A DNA stretch of 64,000 nt from Paramarasmius palmivorus (lineage: Eukaryota; Basidiomycota; Agaricomycetes; Agaricales; Marasmiaceae), in the NCBI GenBank assembly GCA_037176845.1, contig JAYKXP010000180.1, positions 21,928 through 85,927 of the forward strand, read 5' to 3'. The notes below the pieces were generated by a model. That model was not told where the DNA came from, made no database searches, and saw only the letters and a list, made by a program, of their open reading frames with translations. Position 1 is the stretch's first letter; every line of letters begins with the position of its first letter. Below are positions 35,218 through 46,489 of the stretch, piece by piece. The position numbers and the translations under genes are program-made.

Positions 35218-36128
35218 GAATGTTTTAATTTATTTCCCGTGTTCTGCCGCGTTCATTTAAATCAAAGTAAATCAGTGAAATCCATTTAAATGAAACCGAA
35301 TAAGGGAGGTCTGATTTGTTTCATTTACTTTGCCGAAATTCATTTAAATGTATTTTGCTAATTTACATGTATTTCGAAGATTTAAATGGATGTAAATGTA
35401 TGTAAATTAGCTGTCTATTTTCCCGATGCAGCACGGACAAGTCCACTACGAAGGAAATTTTTGGCCCGGCCCCTCGCTTTGGTCAATCAGGGTACTCCTC
35501 TTCGATGTCATGGAGCAGGAGCAACAGCAACAGCGGAAGACCCAGTACAAATGCTGAACCGTCGAGTGACAGCCCTGAATCGACGGACGAGTTGACTGCC
35601 TCCGACAGCGATTGGGCCCGGGATTGTCACAATCCTGGCGGTTCCTCTGGTAGCGACACCACGAGTATAAATGAAGACAACTACTTCCCTCCTTCTCAGG
35701 TATGTCTATCAGTGAAACGTCAAATAACACCAATTGATGTGAAATGTGGATATCATAGCCCTATCACCCCCTGATTTCCATCAATAACAATATTCTTCAA
35801 AATGTGAGCGGCCCACTCTACGTCCAAGCATGATAACTAATCATTGGGCGACAGAATTCTGAGATTGATGTCGTTGTCACACATGATAACGACTGGATTC
35901 CCCTTCTTACTGCCAGGGTTAGTGGATTGTTGATGAAAGCATATGTACCACTAACCATTCCATTGCAGGATACTGCCATGCCAGATGACCAAACATTGAC
36001 GAGACGATTTAGAGAGAGGTATTGCGTTCTTGAATCGAATGGTATTTATCCGTCTGTTCGTTGCACATCAGCACTCTCAGAATACTTGAATAATTCAGGA
36101 TTTGCCGTATTGGAGCATGTATATAACG

Positions 36129-37691
36129 ATGGCAAATCACCAAGACAGAAAACTTCAGGTTGGTACTCCTAGTCCTTTCATGGTACATCTTGACTCATCC
36201 AAAAACTGCTGTATGCCTGCACCTGAAGCGTTTGGAGAAATGTCTTTGCAGTCTCTCAATATGCCTAGCATCCGAGAAGAATCTTCCTTCAACCCAAATC
36301 AATCTTCGCTCAGTAATGAAACCCAAAATTGGAACGAAATTGACACTCCATGGCTTCCTTCGCCAGACGACGACTCTCAAGATAGGCTCGCTCGCTATCT
36401 GGCTAGTCCTCCGCTTCATCCCTTCCAGTACCGCGGACAAACAAGCGGAAGCAATCATGACACTTCGACACTATACGTCCCACGAGGCCAAGGCGTTGTG
36501 CAGGGTCCATCTACTTCCGTTGGGAATTACTATGCTCCCGCTAGTTATCATGCTGTAAGTTTAGGGTTTCATTGCAATAAAGCTTGTCTGAGCGTTTTCC
36601 TAGCCCGCACGCCAAGCCGCGTATGGTCCCCAACATCAAATAGCCCACTTCGGCCACCACAGTTCGAGCAGCTTCTCGGGTTCCAGCTCAAGTCCCCAGG
36701 GGCCGCCGTCAGGGACACATCATGGAGCCTCTTACAAATTTTCGCCTACCATGCATCATAGCACCTCTTCTATGCAGAACCCTCATTCCGAGCCACCCAT
36801 CACTGCAGCTGAAGCCGAAAATTATCTAGGAAGGGTGCATAACCTCCCAAGTCACCTTCCTGTTCACCTTAACTCGCTACCAGATCCACCACCGGGCATT
36901 CGACCTCCTCAGACACTGCCTTGCTTGATGCAGCTTGCTATCTGGAGCAGTCCAAACAAGAAGCTTTCACGAACAGAAATTTGTGATGCTATTGCAGAGC
37001 GTTTTGAGTATTATCGTGATGAGCCCACTGGTGCATGGCGTGTACGTTGTTAATTTCTTTGGCATCAATCGTTTATTGATTCTGGTATTTTCCATCCAGA
37101 ATACGATACGTCATACTCTCTCATTGAAAAATGCATTCAAGTTATGCGACCGTGTTCCGGGCCAGTCTGGTCGAGGGAGTACCTGGGAGATCGACTTCGC
37201 CAATATGGAAGGCAACAAACGAGAACAGAAACGGGGTACGAGGGGCTCCAGGGCCATTATGCATTAGTACTGAGGAAGACGAATACAAGTATGAACCCTC
37301 TCCGTCTCCGCCACTTGGATCGTCGTCAGCTGCAGGATCGGTTGATCGTCGAGTACGAACCCGATACTCGCAATCAAGTGCTTCGCATTCCAGTCAATCT
37401 TCGCCAGCTCAGTTCTATTCAGCGAGTGACCCTGGATCTTTCCATGGGCACTATGTTGATCATTCGGTTAGGCTTTCAGCTTATCACCAGCAACCTACGT
37501 TTGGGCACAGTAGTTTCCAGCATAGTGAATATATACCACATAGCCAGTCTATGCCGGCCTTAGTAGTACCGGTTCCTGGTCACGTCGCTATGCCGCCCCA
37601 ATTTATGAGCCCGGACACCACCATGCATATGATGGGACCACCGGCATCATCGTTCTCCTTCAATACGGGCGGTCTAAACCAAGATCAATAA
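36129..37691 (+). CDS. Forkhead-domain transcription factor
   Basis: Proposed start MANHQDRKLQ (36129) or the next ATG at 36180. A Ser/Pro/Gln-rich N-terminus is followed by an intron (about 36556-36604, gtaagttt...cctag). The forkhead domain spans the next intron (about 37039-37097): LMQLAIWSSPNKKLSRTEIC.AI.ERF.YYR.E..GAWR joins NTIRHTLSLKNAFKLC, then GRGSTWEIDF as wing 2 and a basic KREQKRG. Family role: winged-helix DNA binding in the nucleus. After the basic stretch (about 37235) the frame must change to reach the Ser-rich C-terminal frame that ends ...NTGGLNQDQ at 37691. I found no canonical intron restoring it, so a frameshift or an unusual intron is possible. Confidence 0.75.
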
Positions 37692-38519
37692 GAACAGGGC
37701 GGAGGTTACTAAAGCTTTTGCTTCTGACTTTCCTTCCTATTTTACTCTGAATAGAGTCATCTTCAGTCGTTTCATTTGTGTTCTCTTGCATTGCTATCTT
37801 GTACACGACTTTTGCTTTCTGCTTTGCTTTCTTGATGTTTCGCTATCTTCATTATACCAATTGCAAATTATTACGTCTGATCTACGATGTTCTTGCTATA
37901 GCTTAGAGTTTAGTGTTGGCATTTTCTAATGTTGCTTATGTTCCAGCAACGACCATGATAGAATCGCATTTTTAGACTCTCGCTTGCCTCATGTATAGCA
38001 AAGTAAGCTATCGAAAAGTGCCAGAAGACTCACGCACCTGCTTGCCCATCGCGTGAGGGGCCGGTTACAGGCCTACGTCAACGCGTCAACGCGTCAACCT
38101 TCAGCATTTCAAATTTTCACCGGCACTACCATTTCAATCACTCTTTCGGATTTCAAGATATATCCACTTGATTCCAACCTCAGACCGTCGACTTCATTCT
38201 GTACGCGACATACATCTATAGCCTACGTTGCATTAACTCGGATACTACAATTGATTATATATGAGCAACATTCAGACTTGAACAAGATCACTTAATGCGA
38301 CGGGGCTAGTCCTAGGGAGAATTGACGCGAAAAGCGATGCGCGGCACAACCAAGGCGCGACGGTGGTACCAGTTACGCTCCGAGGCAGTTGTCTAGAAAG
38401 GACGTAGGTATTTGTACTCCAAAATAGAACCATTATATGTAATTACAACACTGGGGCATTTACAAAAGTCTATCACTCTCAAACTGGAGCTATACTCGAA
38501 CAGATATACATGCCCATTC
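37692..38519. other. Intergenic with duplicated 3' flank
   Basis: The first part is the T-rich 3' region of the forkhead gene. From about 38185 to 38519 it is a near copy of 30535-30885, the sequence beyond the stop of the expanded-family genes. Confidence 0.6.
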
Positions 38520-40709
38520 CTAAAACCCAAATGCACTGATCCCTGAACCCGGAATAGCCTCCCACCACGTCGACTCGTAAATCGGTGCCTCTTCCTTTTC
38601 TTCTTCTGCAATTAAGGCGTGAGCAGGTATACTTGATATCGGAGAAGGTCCGAAACCAACCTTGATCTTCCGCCTGATGGCTCTCCGATGTCTCCGCTTG
38701 CCTAGGCCATGGCTCGTTGACAATCTCGTACTCGGGATAACCCATGTATCGAGCGTAATCGGCAGTGGAGGGATCGTACCCTTGGACAATTTGCCAGTCA
38801 CGAAGGGCTTTGCAGATGTGTGGAGGTAAGGAGCGCAATGAAGCAAGCTTAAGGAAGTCGTGTTGAAGAGTGGGGGAAAGGCATGGTACGAGCTCTGGAA
38901 TTCCCCATTCCTCCAACTCGTCCTCTGACATCTGGCCGGTCTCATCACAAAACCAGAAGTGAGTTGGGATATCTCCATCTAGCCAACGTTTGAGCTCTGA
39001 TATACACATAGGCGGTGGATAAAGGACGAGGTGAATTGGAGGAGGCGCTTCGGCGTCACAAAGCCGGAAGAACGCTGCGAGTCCATCGTATTGGCGCGAG
39101 ATTCGTGAAATTCTGAGTCCTGGTGAGGGTATTTCGATGGAGACTGATGATGAATCAGTATCAATAACACGTGTGAGAATAAGTAGCAGCATACAAAATC
39201 TCTCTTCATCCTCTGTCGTCTTGAAGGTATCGCTAAACCGAGGCACTTGTAATATCCAACCTTTCTCGGATTCGTGCCAAGTAAAGGAAAACCCGAAACT
39301 GAGGACCCTTTTGTTCGCTTCAAAATTATCCCAAGTGAAGGAAGGAAAACTATTGAAATGGTTTCCATTGGCTTCTAACTTGAAGCTGCACGTATCGTCA
39401 AATAAATACAATCGAGGCGACTATTCGGCTCACCATGTCCATCCGTTTACTAACAACGTACCATAACGTCCAATACTACTTTCATCAGCGTGCGTCTCCC
39501 AGAACGTCCATGGACGGTCAACCTGTGCCAATCTCGCAACAGCCCCCCTTGTAGGAGAGTAAATCGTATCAAAACGTAGACTCCCGATGATGTCCACGGG
39601 AAAGTGACAGTCAGTGTCCCGCCACACGTGCTCAAGATAAGGATATTCTGCTCTCCAGTCGAACCGCTGACGATCCTCAGATGGAAGATCTCCTGCCACG
39701 TTTGGGAGTAAGTCGTTGAGATGTATGCACTCCCATTGCCGCTGTGCCCATCCCAGAACATAGTCGTTAAGTGCCTTCGATGTGAATTTGGATAGGAAAC
39801 GGAAAGATGCATCGTTCTCCAACATTTCCCTGGATGTAGGAACAATAATTCTTTCATGCGCAGACGTGAAATTGCGCATCCACGCTGGACCGTCTGGACC
39901 ACAGCAGAGTGTCCCTGTTGACTCGTCCATCCATATACGCTCGAGCCACCAATCTTTGCTTCTCTGCAGGAAAAGATAGTACTCGAGTGGTAAATATGGT
40001 TGAATTAGACTTACCGATAAATACGCAAGGTAGATGTCACCCCAGAACGAGCTCTTATGGAAATGTGCCAGGGGTACGAGTTCTATAGGTCTGGGTCATT
40101 GAAATCAGCGAAGGTAAAGATATGCAAAATGCTAACCATGGTGGAAGATTAACATGGGGATCTCGGAACGATTGAGACCGAAGAGCTGCAGGGAGTCCGT
40201 AGTCCTGGATACTCTTCAGTCAAAAAGCTGCTTCGATGAACGTAGGTACGCACCTATTGCGTGAAAATTCACGAAAATCATCCTCCCAAAAACTATGAGC
40301 GTCGTCGTCCTCGTAAGTGAATGCAGTAAACTTGTGACTGGATTTCTGGTCTGACTTCAACTCGATGGCGAATATCCTTCTTTTAGTTTTACGAAGTAGT
40401 CGTCCTGCAACCCAGCGCCCTTCTCCCTGTGGTTCCCATTCCCGAACTTCTAACTCTTTGTAATGTATGTCCTTCACGGTGACGATATCCCCACGTTTCA
40501 CGTATTCAAACTAAAAGGTATGTGCTGGATTAGTGCAAGATCAGCCTCGACGGAACAAAGTTGCCCACCTCATCATATTCATCCCGTTTTGAGCGTTTAG
40601 TCGCCCGACTGATGATGATCGTCTTGGTGTGGTTGATCTGATTCCCTCGTACACTGTTCAGCGTAGCCTTGCCTCGAATCGAAACTTTGGAAGAACTCTT
40701 GATACTCAT
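38520..40709 (-). CDS. Expanded-family protein, copy 3 (apparently complete)
   Basis: The ATG at 40709 begins MSIKSSSKVSIRG and carries TLNSVRGNQINHT, the family's N-terminal motif. Exons continue through DEYDE, VKRGDIVTVKDIH, KTKRRIFAIEL, FWEDDFREFSRNR, FGLNRSEIPMLIFHH, FWGDIYLAYL, LCCGPDGPAWMRNF, DIIGSLRFDTIYSPTRGAVARLAQ, a beta-rich segment (SFTWDNFEANKRVLSFGF), the YDGLAAFFRLCDAEAPPPIHLVLYPPPMCI block, THFWFCDETGQMSEDELEEWGIPEL, ADYARYMGYPEYE and the terminal STWWEAIPGSGISAFGF. Introns of about 50 nt separate them. Function unknown; no signal peptide or membrane helix seen. Members are expanded locally by duplication. Confidence 0.75.
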
Positions 40710-41149
40710 TTGAGGAGGAAAGGTGCGAGTGGTGGTGCAGGAGCTGGGGCGACCATGAGGCGAGAGAAGACCTGCGGAGAAGACCTGAAGAAGTAGAGCG
40801 GAGAAGACCGTTGAGGTTCTGCTCCCCGTCACTAGTCACTAGCTGTCAGTGAATTCCTACCCTGGGCCTCGTCAGGGACGTAAAAACGTTTCATTTTATA
40901 CACAACATACATCTATAGACAGCGATACTATAGACTCGGATGCTACGACTGATTATACAGCGGCAACAACGAAGACTCGATGAACTACCTCTCGTGCTTT
41001 AGGCAGGCTTCGAAGGCCGCCAAATTTCGAAACCAGACGCTGCGATACTTTGATGACAATTGATCAAAGTACTGTGCGCAGCCTACTGGATGTGTCAAAC
41101 ATATCGTCCAATTTGAGGTAGCTATAGACCTGCATTGACCGATTGTAAC

Positions 41150-42010
41150 CGTGACACTAGCTCAGGGTGAGCTTTCCTAACCAGCTCAGCCGGATCCTTC
41201 CATTTGGCGTGGACGCCGCACGATCATACATTTGTGGCAGCCTGGTACTCTAGGTGCCCCCAGCGCTGAAACATGTGCCTCTGGAATGTCGCGAATGTCC
41301 ACGACACGCCCAAAGTTGACAAGAGGATAGGCTTTAGGGTTATCTAGACCGCGAGCGACCAGCCTATATACGAACGGAGCTGGTTGATAGCGGGGGTGTA
41401 GTCAGGGACAAGGACCAGGAACCGTAAGTGGAGGAACTGTGTTGCCCTTCAGTATTTCAGGCCAAAGCCTGTGCAAAAGAGCTGTGATGTCAACTTCGTA
41501 CCTCTAAACGGATGATTAAAACTTTGTTGTTCTGGCAGCCTAAGATACACTCACCAAGTCTCGTCGCTGTTAGCGCCTTTGAAGAACGCCGAAGCGGTGG
41601 TCTACGACAGCCCATATGTGCTTGAGGGCCCCGGTGATCTTGAGTTGCGATCTGGCATTAGCGAAGATGGTTTTGGCTTTGAGTGCGGATGTCTGGACTT
41701 CGATGTTTAGATGTTCTTGGCTAGGAGTAGAGATACAATGGGGGATCCAGTGAATCCTGTTGCGCCGGCACCTTGGGATAGGCTGATTCGACGTAGAGTG
41801 GTGTGGGTATCAATGGTAGTACGAGGCGTGTAAAAGGAGACACTGCTGAGGGTATAAACCAAGGCCGATTAGAGTGTTGTCGAGGATGGTTCCAGCTTCC
41901 CATACCGTTCTTATCCACAAAGGACTTGAAAGGAATTGATGAGACATACGATGGTGTCTCTACTAGGCTAGGCACTGTGCACCGATGAACTTCAGTACAT
42001 GCCGGATCAA
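41150..42010 (-). pseudogene. Decayed reductase/epimerase copy 1
   Basis: A diverged copy of the reductase gene at 25.6-26.8 kb. Recognisable parts: the segment matching NFGHVVDVRDVAKAHV (about 41270-41320), the K/G-rich part near 41580 matching the FKGATGEE exon, the GATG-like region near 41760, and the 5' flank up to about 42250. Many indels remove the frame. It lies between family copies 3 and 4, suggesting that the reductase and family genes were duplicated as one unit. Confidence 0.7.
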
Positions 42011-42383
42011 CAGAGTCGCACCTGAAGCTTGAAGGCCTGAACAGGTCCAAACTCGACGTGCCCGTAATCTCCGCCTCGCAGACCGCTTCCCAAACCGCTC
42101 CAATAGTTGACGAATTACGAGTTGATCATGAACAAGAAGAGAGCGAAAAAGCGCTGAATGGGAAAAGACCATGAGCGTTGAAACCAAGTATTGGCGGAGC
42201 GTCGTGCCGTGAAAAAAAGGTTGCTCACGCTCCGAGCGTCGGCGAGAGAAACCATCTTCAATATCTATTCCCAAGACAGCTTGGAATCAAACATTATATA
42301 CATATTTACAACACTAGGTGGTACATACAAAAGCCTCATCAAACCGAACACACACTCGTACACATAGACATCCCCATGCAAGC

Positions 42384-44582
42384 CTAAAACCCAAATGCAC
42401 TGATCCCTGATCCAGGAATAGCCTCCCACCACGTCGATTTGTGAACGCATCCCTTCTCGTTTTCTTCCGCTGTAATTCATGTGTAAATAGGCGTACCCGA
42501 TAATAGGAATGGGCCCGAAAACCAACCTTGATCTTCCGTCTGATGGCTCTCTGGTGTCTTCGCTTGCCCAGGCCATGGCTCATTGACGATCTCATACTCG
42601 GGATAACCCATATATCGAGCGTAATCGGCAGTAGATGGATCGTACCCCCGGGCAGTTTGCCAGTCACGGAGGGCTTCGCAAATGTGTGGCGGTGAGTAAA
42701 GCAACATCGGCCCTATATTGCATAAAGGCATCTTGGCAGGAGATGGTGTGAGGTTTGGAATACCCCATTCTTCACATTCATCCTCTGACATTTGCGACTG
42801 GCCGGTCTCGTCAAGAGACCAGAAATGAGAGGGGATATCTCCATCCAGCCACTGCTTGACCTCTGATACACAGCCTGGAGGCGGATAAAGGAAGAGGTAG
42901 ATCGGAGGGGGTTTTTTGCCGTCACATAGCCGGAAGAACGCCGCGAGTCCGTCGTATTGACGTGAAGTTTGTGAAACTATCAATTCCAGCGAGGGTGACT
43001 CAACAGTGACTGATAATGCATTAAAACCTGTTGGTGTGTATGGTATAGACTCGACGCACAGAATATCTCCTCATCAACATTTCCTGCCATCCTGAGAGTA
43101 TCACCAAACTTGGGGACTTGTAACATCCACCCTCTCCGGAATTTCTCGGGTGTGCGGCCCTGTATATAAATGTAAAAGGTTTTACTGCTTGCAAGTTTAA
43201 ACCTGTAGACACCATCAGCATGTGTGCATACACGCGACACCTTTTCTCACCGTGTTAATCCATTCATGATATAAAATTCCCACGAAAGGAATGAACGAAA
43301 CCACTCTGGTTCTTTTGCTCTATCGCCTTCCTCAGCACCCATCCATAGTCGATTCCAGCTTTGATCCCAACCCTGCCCCCATTTAGGTGGACCATGATCC
43401 TGTGGCAACCGCGCAACAGCCCCTTTTGTAGGGTGATAGATAGTATCAAAGCATAAACCACCTATGATGTCCACGGAAAATTCATAATCTGTGCCCAGCC
43501 ACAGGTCTCCAAGGAAGGGGTATTCTGTTCTCCACTCTTTGGAGGAGACGCCCATCGTTGGGAGTAGGTTCGGGTATATAGTGTTGGAACTTGTACAGGT
43601 TTCAAATTGCCGTAGGGCCCATTCCAAAATTAGTCCGTCTAATGATTGTAATCCGAACTCGGCAAAGAAACGGAAGGACGTGTCGCCCTCCAACATGTGT
43701 TTGGTTGAGGGAACGAGAATTGGATCACCGCGAGGCTGAGTAAGGTCACCACGGCTCCGCCTCGGACCAGGGGGACCATCGCAGAGAGTACCTGTTGAGT
43801 CCAGCCATAGGTGCTCTTCGTCGCTCTGCTTGTTGCTCTGCGAAAAAGATAGCACCTGAGTCACCAAAGCGTCGATGAATAGTACTGACCAACAAATGCA
43901 TGAGGAAGATATCATTCCAGATCGAGAATTTATAGAAATGTGCCAGGGGCACCAGTTCTATAAGCCTAGGTCACCCAAATCACTGGCAGCGCAGGTGAAT
44001 ATGTGTAAAATCCTAACCATGGTGGAAGACCAACATTGGGATCTCTGAGCGATTGAGACCAAACAGCTGTAGCGAATCCGTAGTCCTGAATACTCTTCAG
44101 TCACGAAGACACCGCAGATGAACACAGGTACGCACCTATTGCGCGAGAATTTTCGAAAATCATCCTCCCAAAAGCTCCGAGCATCGTTGTCCTCATAAAT
44201 GAACGCGGTGAACTTGGATTGGTCGGAGTGTAACTCAACGGTGCAAATCCTTCTTTTGGTTTTACGAAGGAGTCGGCCTGAAACCCAGAACCCATCTCCC
44301 TGTGGCACCCGTTCCCAATCCCGTAGCTCTTCGGAATGTACGTCCTTGATAGTGACAATGTGACCACGTTTCACGTATTCGAACTAGAGTATACAGGCGT
44401 GATTAGTACAAAAGGTTCCTCGATGAAACACCGGTGCTCACCTCGTCGTACTCATCTCGCTCTGTCACCTCACTAACAACATTCGCAATAATCGTCTTGG
44501 TATGATTGATTTGATTCCCTCGCACGTTGTTGAGCGTGGGTTTGCCTCGAATCGAAACTTTCGAAGAATTCCTGATACTCAT
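42384..44582 (-). CDS. Expanded-family protein, copy 4 (diverged)
   Basis: The ATG at 44582 gives MSIRNSSKVSIRG with TLNNVRGNQINHT. Then VKRGHIVTIKDVH, KTKRRICTVEL, FWEDDFRKFSRNR, the exon LCDGPPGPRRSRGD to DIIGGLCFDTIYHPTKGAVARLPQ (longer than in the other copies, with KWGQGWDQSWNRLWMG inserted), a beta-rich segment, YDGLAAFFRLCDGKKPPPIYLFLYPPPGC, HFWSLDETGQSQMSEDECEEWGIP, ADYARYMGYPEYE and the STWWEAIPGSGISAFGF end. The most diverged of the full-length copies, apparently intact after splicing. Function unknown. Confidence 0.7.
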
Positions 44583-44753
44583 TTGAGGAGGAGAGGAGTG
44601 GGTGGTGATGCAGGAGAGGCGGTGGCCATGAGGCGAGAGAAGACCTTGAGATCTTGAGAAGACGGTTTAGGTTCTGTAGTGTCAGACTATGTCACTCTGT
44701 GTCACCAGTCACGGCGCATTTCCCACCCTCGGTACAAGAGACTATGAGTGTTG

Positions 44754-45130
44754 AATAATCAAGAGGTGTCCCCGATTCAAATCGACGACCGATATACTCT
44801 CGCGTGGCCTTTTGATACAATGATGGCCGCTGTCTGGCAGCTACCCTAATCTAGACACATGAGTCACAGTAATTTCCGCTACCGTATTTTAATTCAATAG
44901 AATATGTCTAAACGTATCCATCCATTCCTTTGCACGCCCAAAGAGACTCTTAGCAAACTGTACACGGTACACACATTGTCTTTTTGAATTTTCAACTTGG
45001 ATCAAAATGTACTCACAACTTTTCTTGGACAAACCTTTGGCTTGCCAGACAGCGGCCATCACTTGATGATCAAAAGGCCACGCGAGAGTATTTCGGTCGT
45101 CGATTTGAATCGGGGACACCTCTTGTGAAT
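44754..45130. repeat. Inverted repeat, ~85 bp arms
   Basis: The left arm (44754-44840) and right arm (45044-45130) are near-perfect reverse complements, including 'gtccccgattcaaatcgacg' and 'ctctcgcgtggccttttgat' words, separated by about 200 nt. A transcript across it could fold into a long hairpin. The right arm lies in the coding-like frame below. Confidence 0.8.
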
Positions 45131-45293
45131 AATTGAATCCAAGTGTTGACGAAGCGTCGTGCCGGACTGATTCTGAGTATATAACACTGGGCGGTACATA
45201 CAAAAGTCTATCATTGTTACAGCGCTTTCGGAAAATCTTCAGGCGCGCGCGGCCTGCGAGGAAATTAAATAAATTCCAGATATAGTAAATCAT
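44889..45293 (-). pseudogene. Gene fragment interrupted by hAT-like element
   Basis: The minus-strand frame reads SQEVSPIQIDDRNTLAWPFD and, after a possible in-frame 57-nt intron (gtgagtac...gtacag), FAKSLFGRAKEWMDTFRHIL before the stop at 44889. It looks like the C-terminal end of a real protein, but I recognise no family. Upstream, the sequence is cut by the transposon starting at 45295, and part of it is duplicated as the left arm of the inverted repeat. Confidence 0.35.
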
Positions 45294-45294
45294 G

Positions 45295-46323
45295 CCCAGC
45301 CAAAACTTATCGGGTAGGAGCGGGCTGGCGGGGTATTGGCGGGTAATATGGGTAAATACGGGCTCTCAGGGGTATATGGCGGTATGGGGAACAGGGAATA
45401 ATGAAACAGAAGCTCATTAACGCGACAGACGCGACTTGACAATTTTTTTTTGGCCCTACGTATACGTAGCTAATCTTGGCCTGCCCTAAAGTGGGCTACG
45501 TCACAGGACCGCCCAGAACCCTCTGCCCTGACGCGACTTCCTCTCGCTCCACCACCATCCTCTACTCTCCGTCCTCTCCTCTACTTATTCTCATGTTCTA
45601 TTTATTCAGCATCTCGTAGATCTGGACGAATCGTTGCAGGTACGTGTCTGTCCGCAATCTTTACGGGATACTGTCTTACATCTACGCTTTTCACAGCCTG
45701 GTCTCCTATTTCACTATGACGAGTTTTACTGCAGGTACTACCCTTCTTTCTTGTATATAAACCAGCGCTAATTCATTCTGCAGCTCGATAGCTCTAGATG
45801 GCCCAAAGACTGGCTGGCATGTACTCAACAGATGGTATCGATAGCCTACGGTGTTGAATCGTATGTGATTGCCATTTTTCTTGCAAGCGCATGACTGACC
45901 TCCATCTTTTCTGCCTGTTAGCGATCCACATGAGAAGCACCCAATCAGTATATCCTTCCACCTTTCGTCATTACTACCTACCCAGACTCGACCCAGCCGC
46001 TCCGAAGGTGACATATTGGAGGCCTGTTTAACCCACATCCCCTATCTATGATATTCGCTATTTGTACGACGCCATGTATGTATATATGCTACAGTAGCCG
46101 TGAATATAGAGAAATCTACCCACTATTGGTACCAGCCAGCTAATGTGCTACTCGAAGCCCGTTTATACCCCCAATGACCGCTGCCAGCCTTGACCCTGGA
46201 ATCACCCGTAACCACCTTCGAAAATCGGGTAGCAAGGGGCCCCTTAACCATATTCAGGTAGATAGAGGCTGGGCCGCTAGATACCCTTAGAAGCCTGCTG
46301 TTACCCGATTAGTTTTGGCTGGG
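45295..46323. mobile_element. Non-autonomous hAT-like DNA transposon, 1029 bp
   Basis: Terminal inverted repeats of about 32 bp with about 28 matches: both ends begin cccagccaaaact, then .atcgggta, then ag-rich. The flanks carry a direct repeat aatcatg at 45288-45294 and 46324-46330, a 7-bp target duplication (8 bp if one mismatch is allowed, as expected for hAT elements). No transposase-like frame is seen inside; internal gggtaa and acgggc words are common in hAT subterminal regions. Confidence 0.85.
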
Positions 46324-46489
46324 AATCATGGCTTAGCCGCCCAAATCGTTTAGACGCGCAACTAGTCTCCCCTAGGCAGACTTATACCCACCGTGACGAT
46401 GCAAGCATGTACGTTGCTGTACAACTGTCTTGTCCCGCCTCTTGGTATCTTTTAGTCGTTTCTAATGCTTCAGACCAGGTAAAATGAGG

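Larger units (their letters stand above)
34635..35421. mobile_element. Non-autonomous TIR element (MITE-like), 787 bp
   Basis: The ends are inverted repeats of 22 bp with 19 matches: both outer ends read aaaatagaca, then three differing bases, then aatttacat. The interior is AT-rich, with tandem units on the left and the same ATTTAAATG / GTAAAT words inverted on the right, and contains a tRNA-like pol III promoter. No transposase frame. It interrupts a conserved gene. I do not see a convincing target-site duplication, so the family is undetermined. Confidence 0.75.
33737..36172 (+). pseudogene. Agaricomycete protein of unknown function, split by a TIR element
   Basis: The start MGFDAAQLYARALFPLGHGYPL and the later SGIRFGDVGIIASDGSFDFHFNI, WYHFVNNTLGRDAENGSIYLVTG and FIRGFRISLR match a protein family I know as widespread and uncharacterised in Agaricomycetes. 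The C-terminal HDNDW-type exon (VVVTHDNDWIPLLTAR) and PDDQTLTRRFRERY also fit that family. An intron lies at 34095-34135. Between ATSA and the remaining exons, a 787 bp element (34635-35421) is inserted, bringing an in-frame stop within four bases of the junction. The host gene is thus broken unless the element is removed as an intron. The end is uncertain and overlaps the next gene's proposed start. Confidence 0.6.

Noticed and set aside
45457..45470. 14-bp palindrome ctacgtatacgtag as a regulatory site
   Set aside because: Short palindrome inside the hAT-like element; likely subterminal structure of the transposon, with no sign of a regulatory role.
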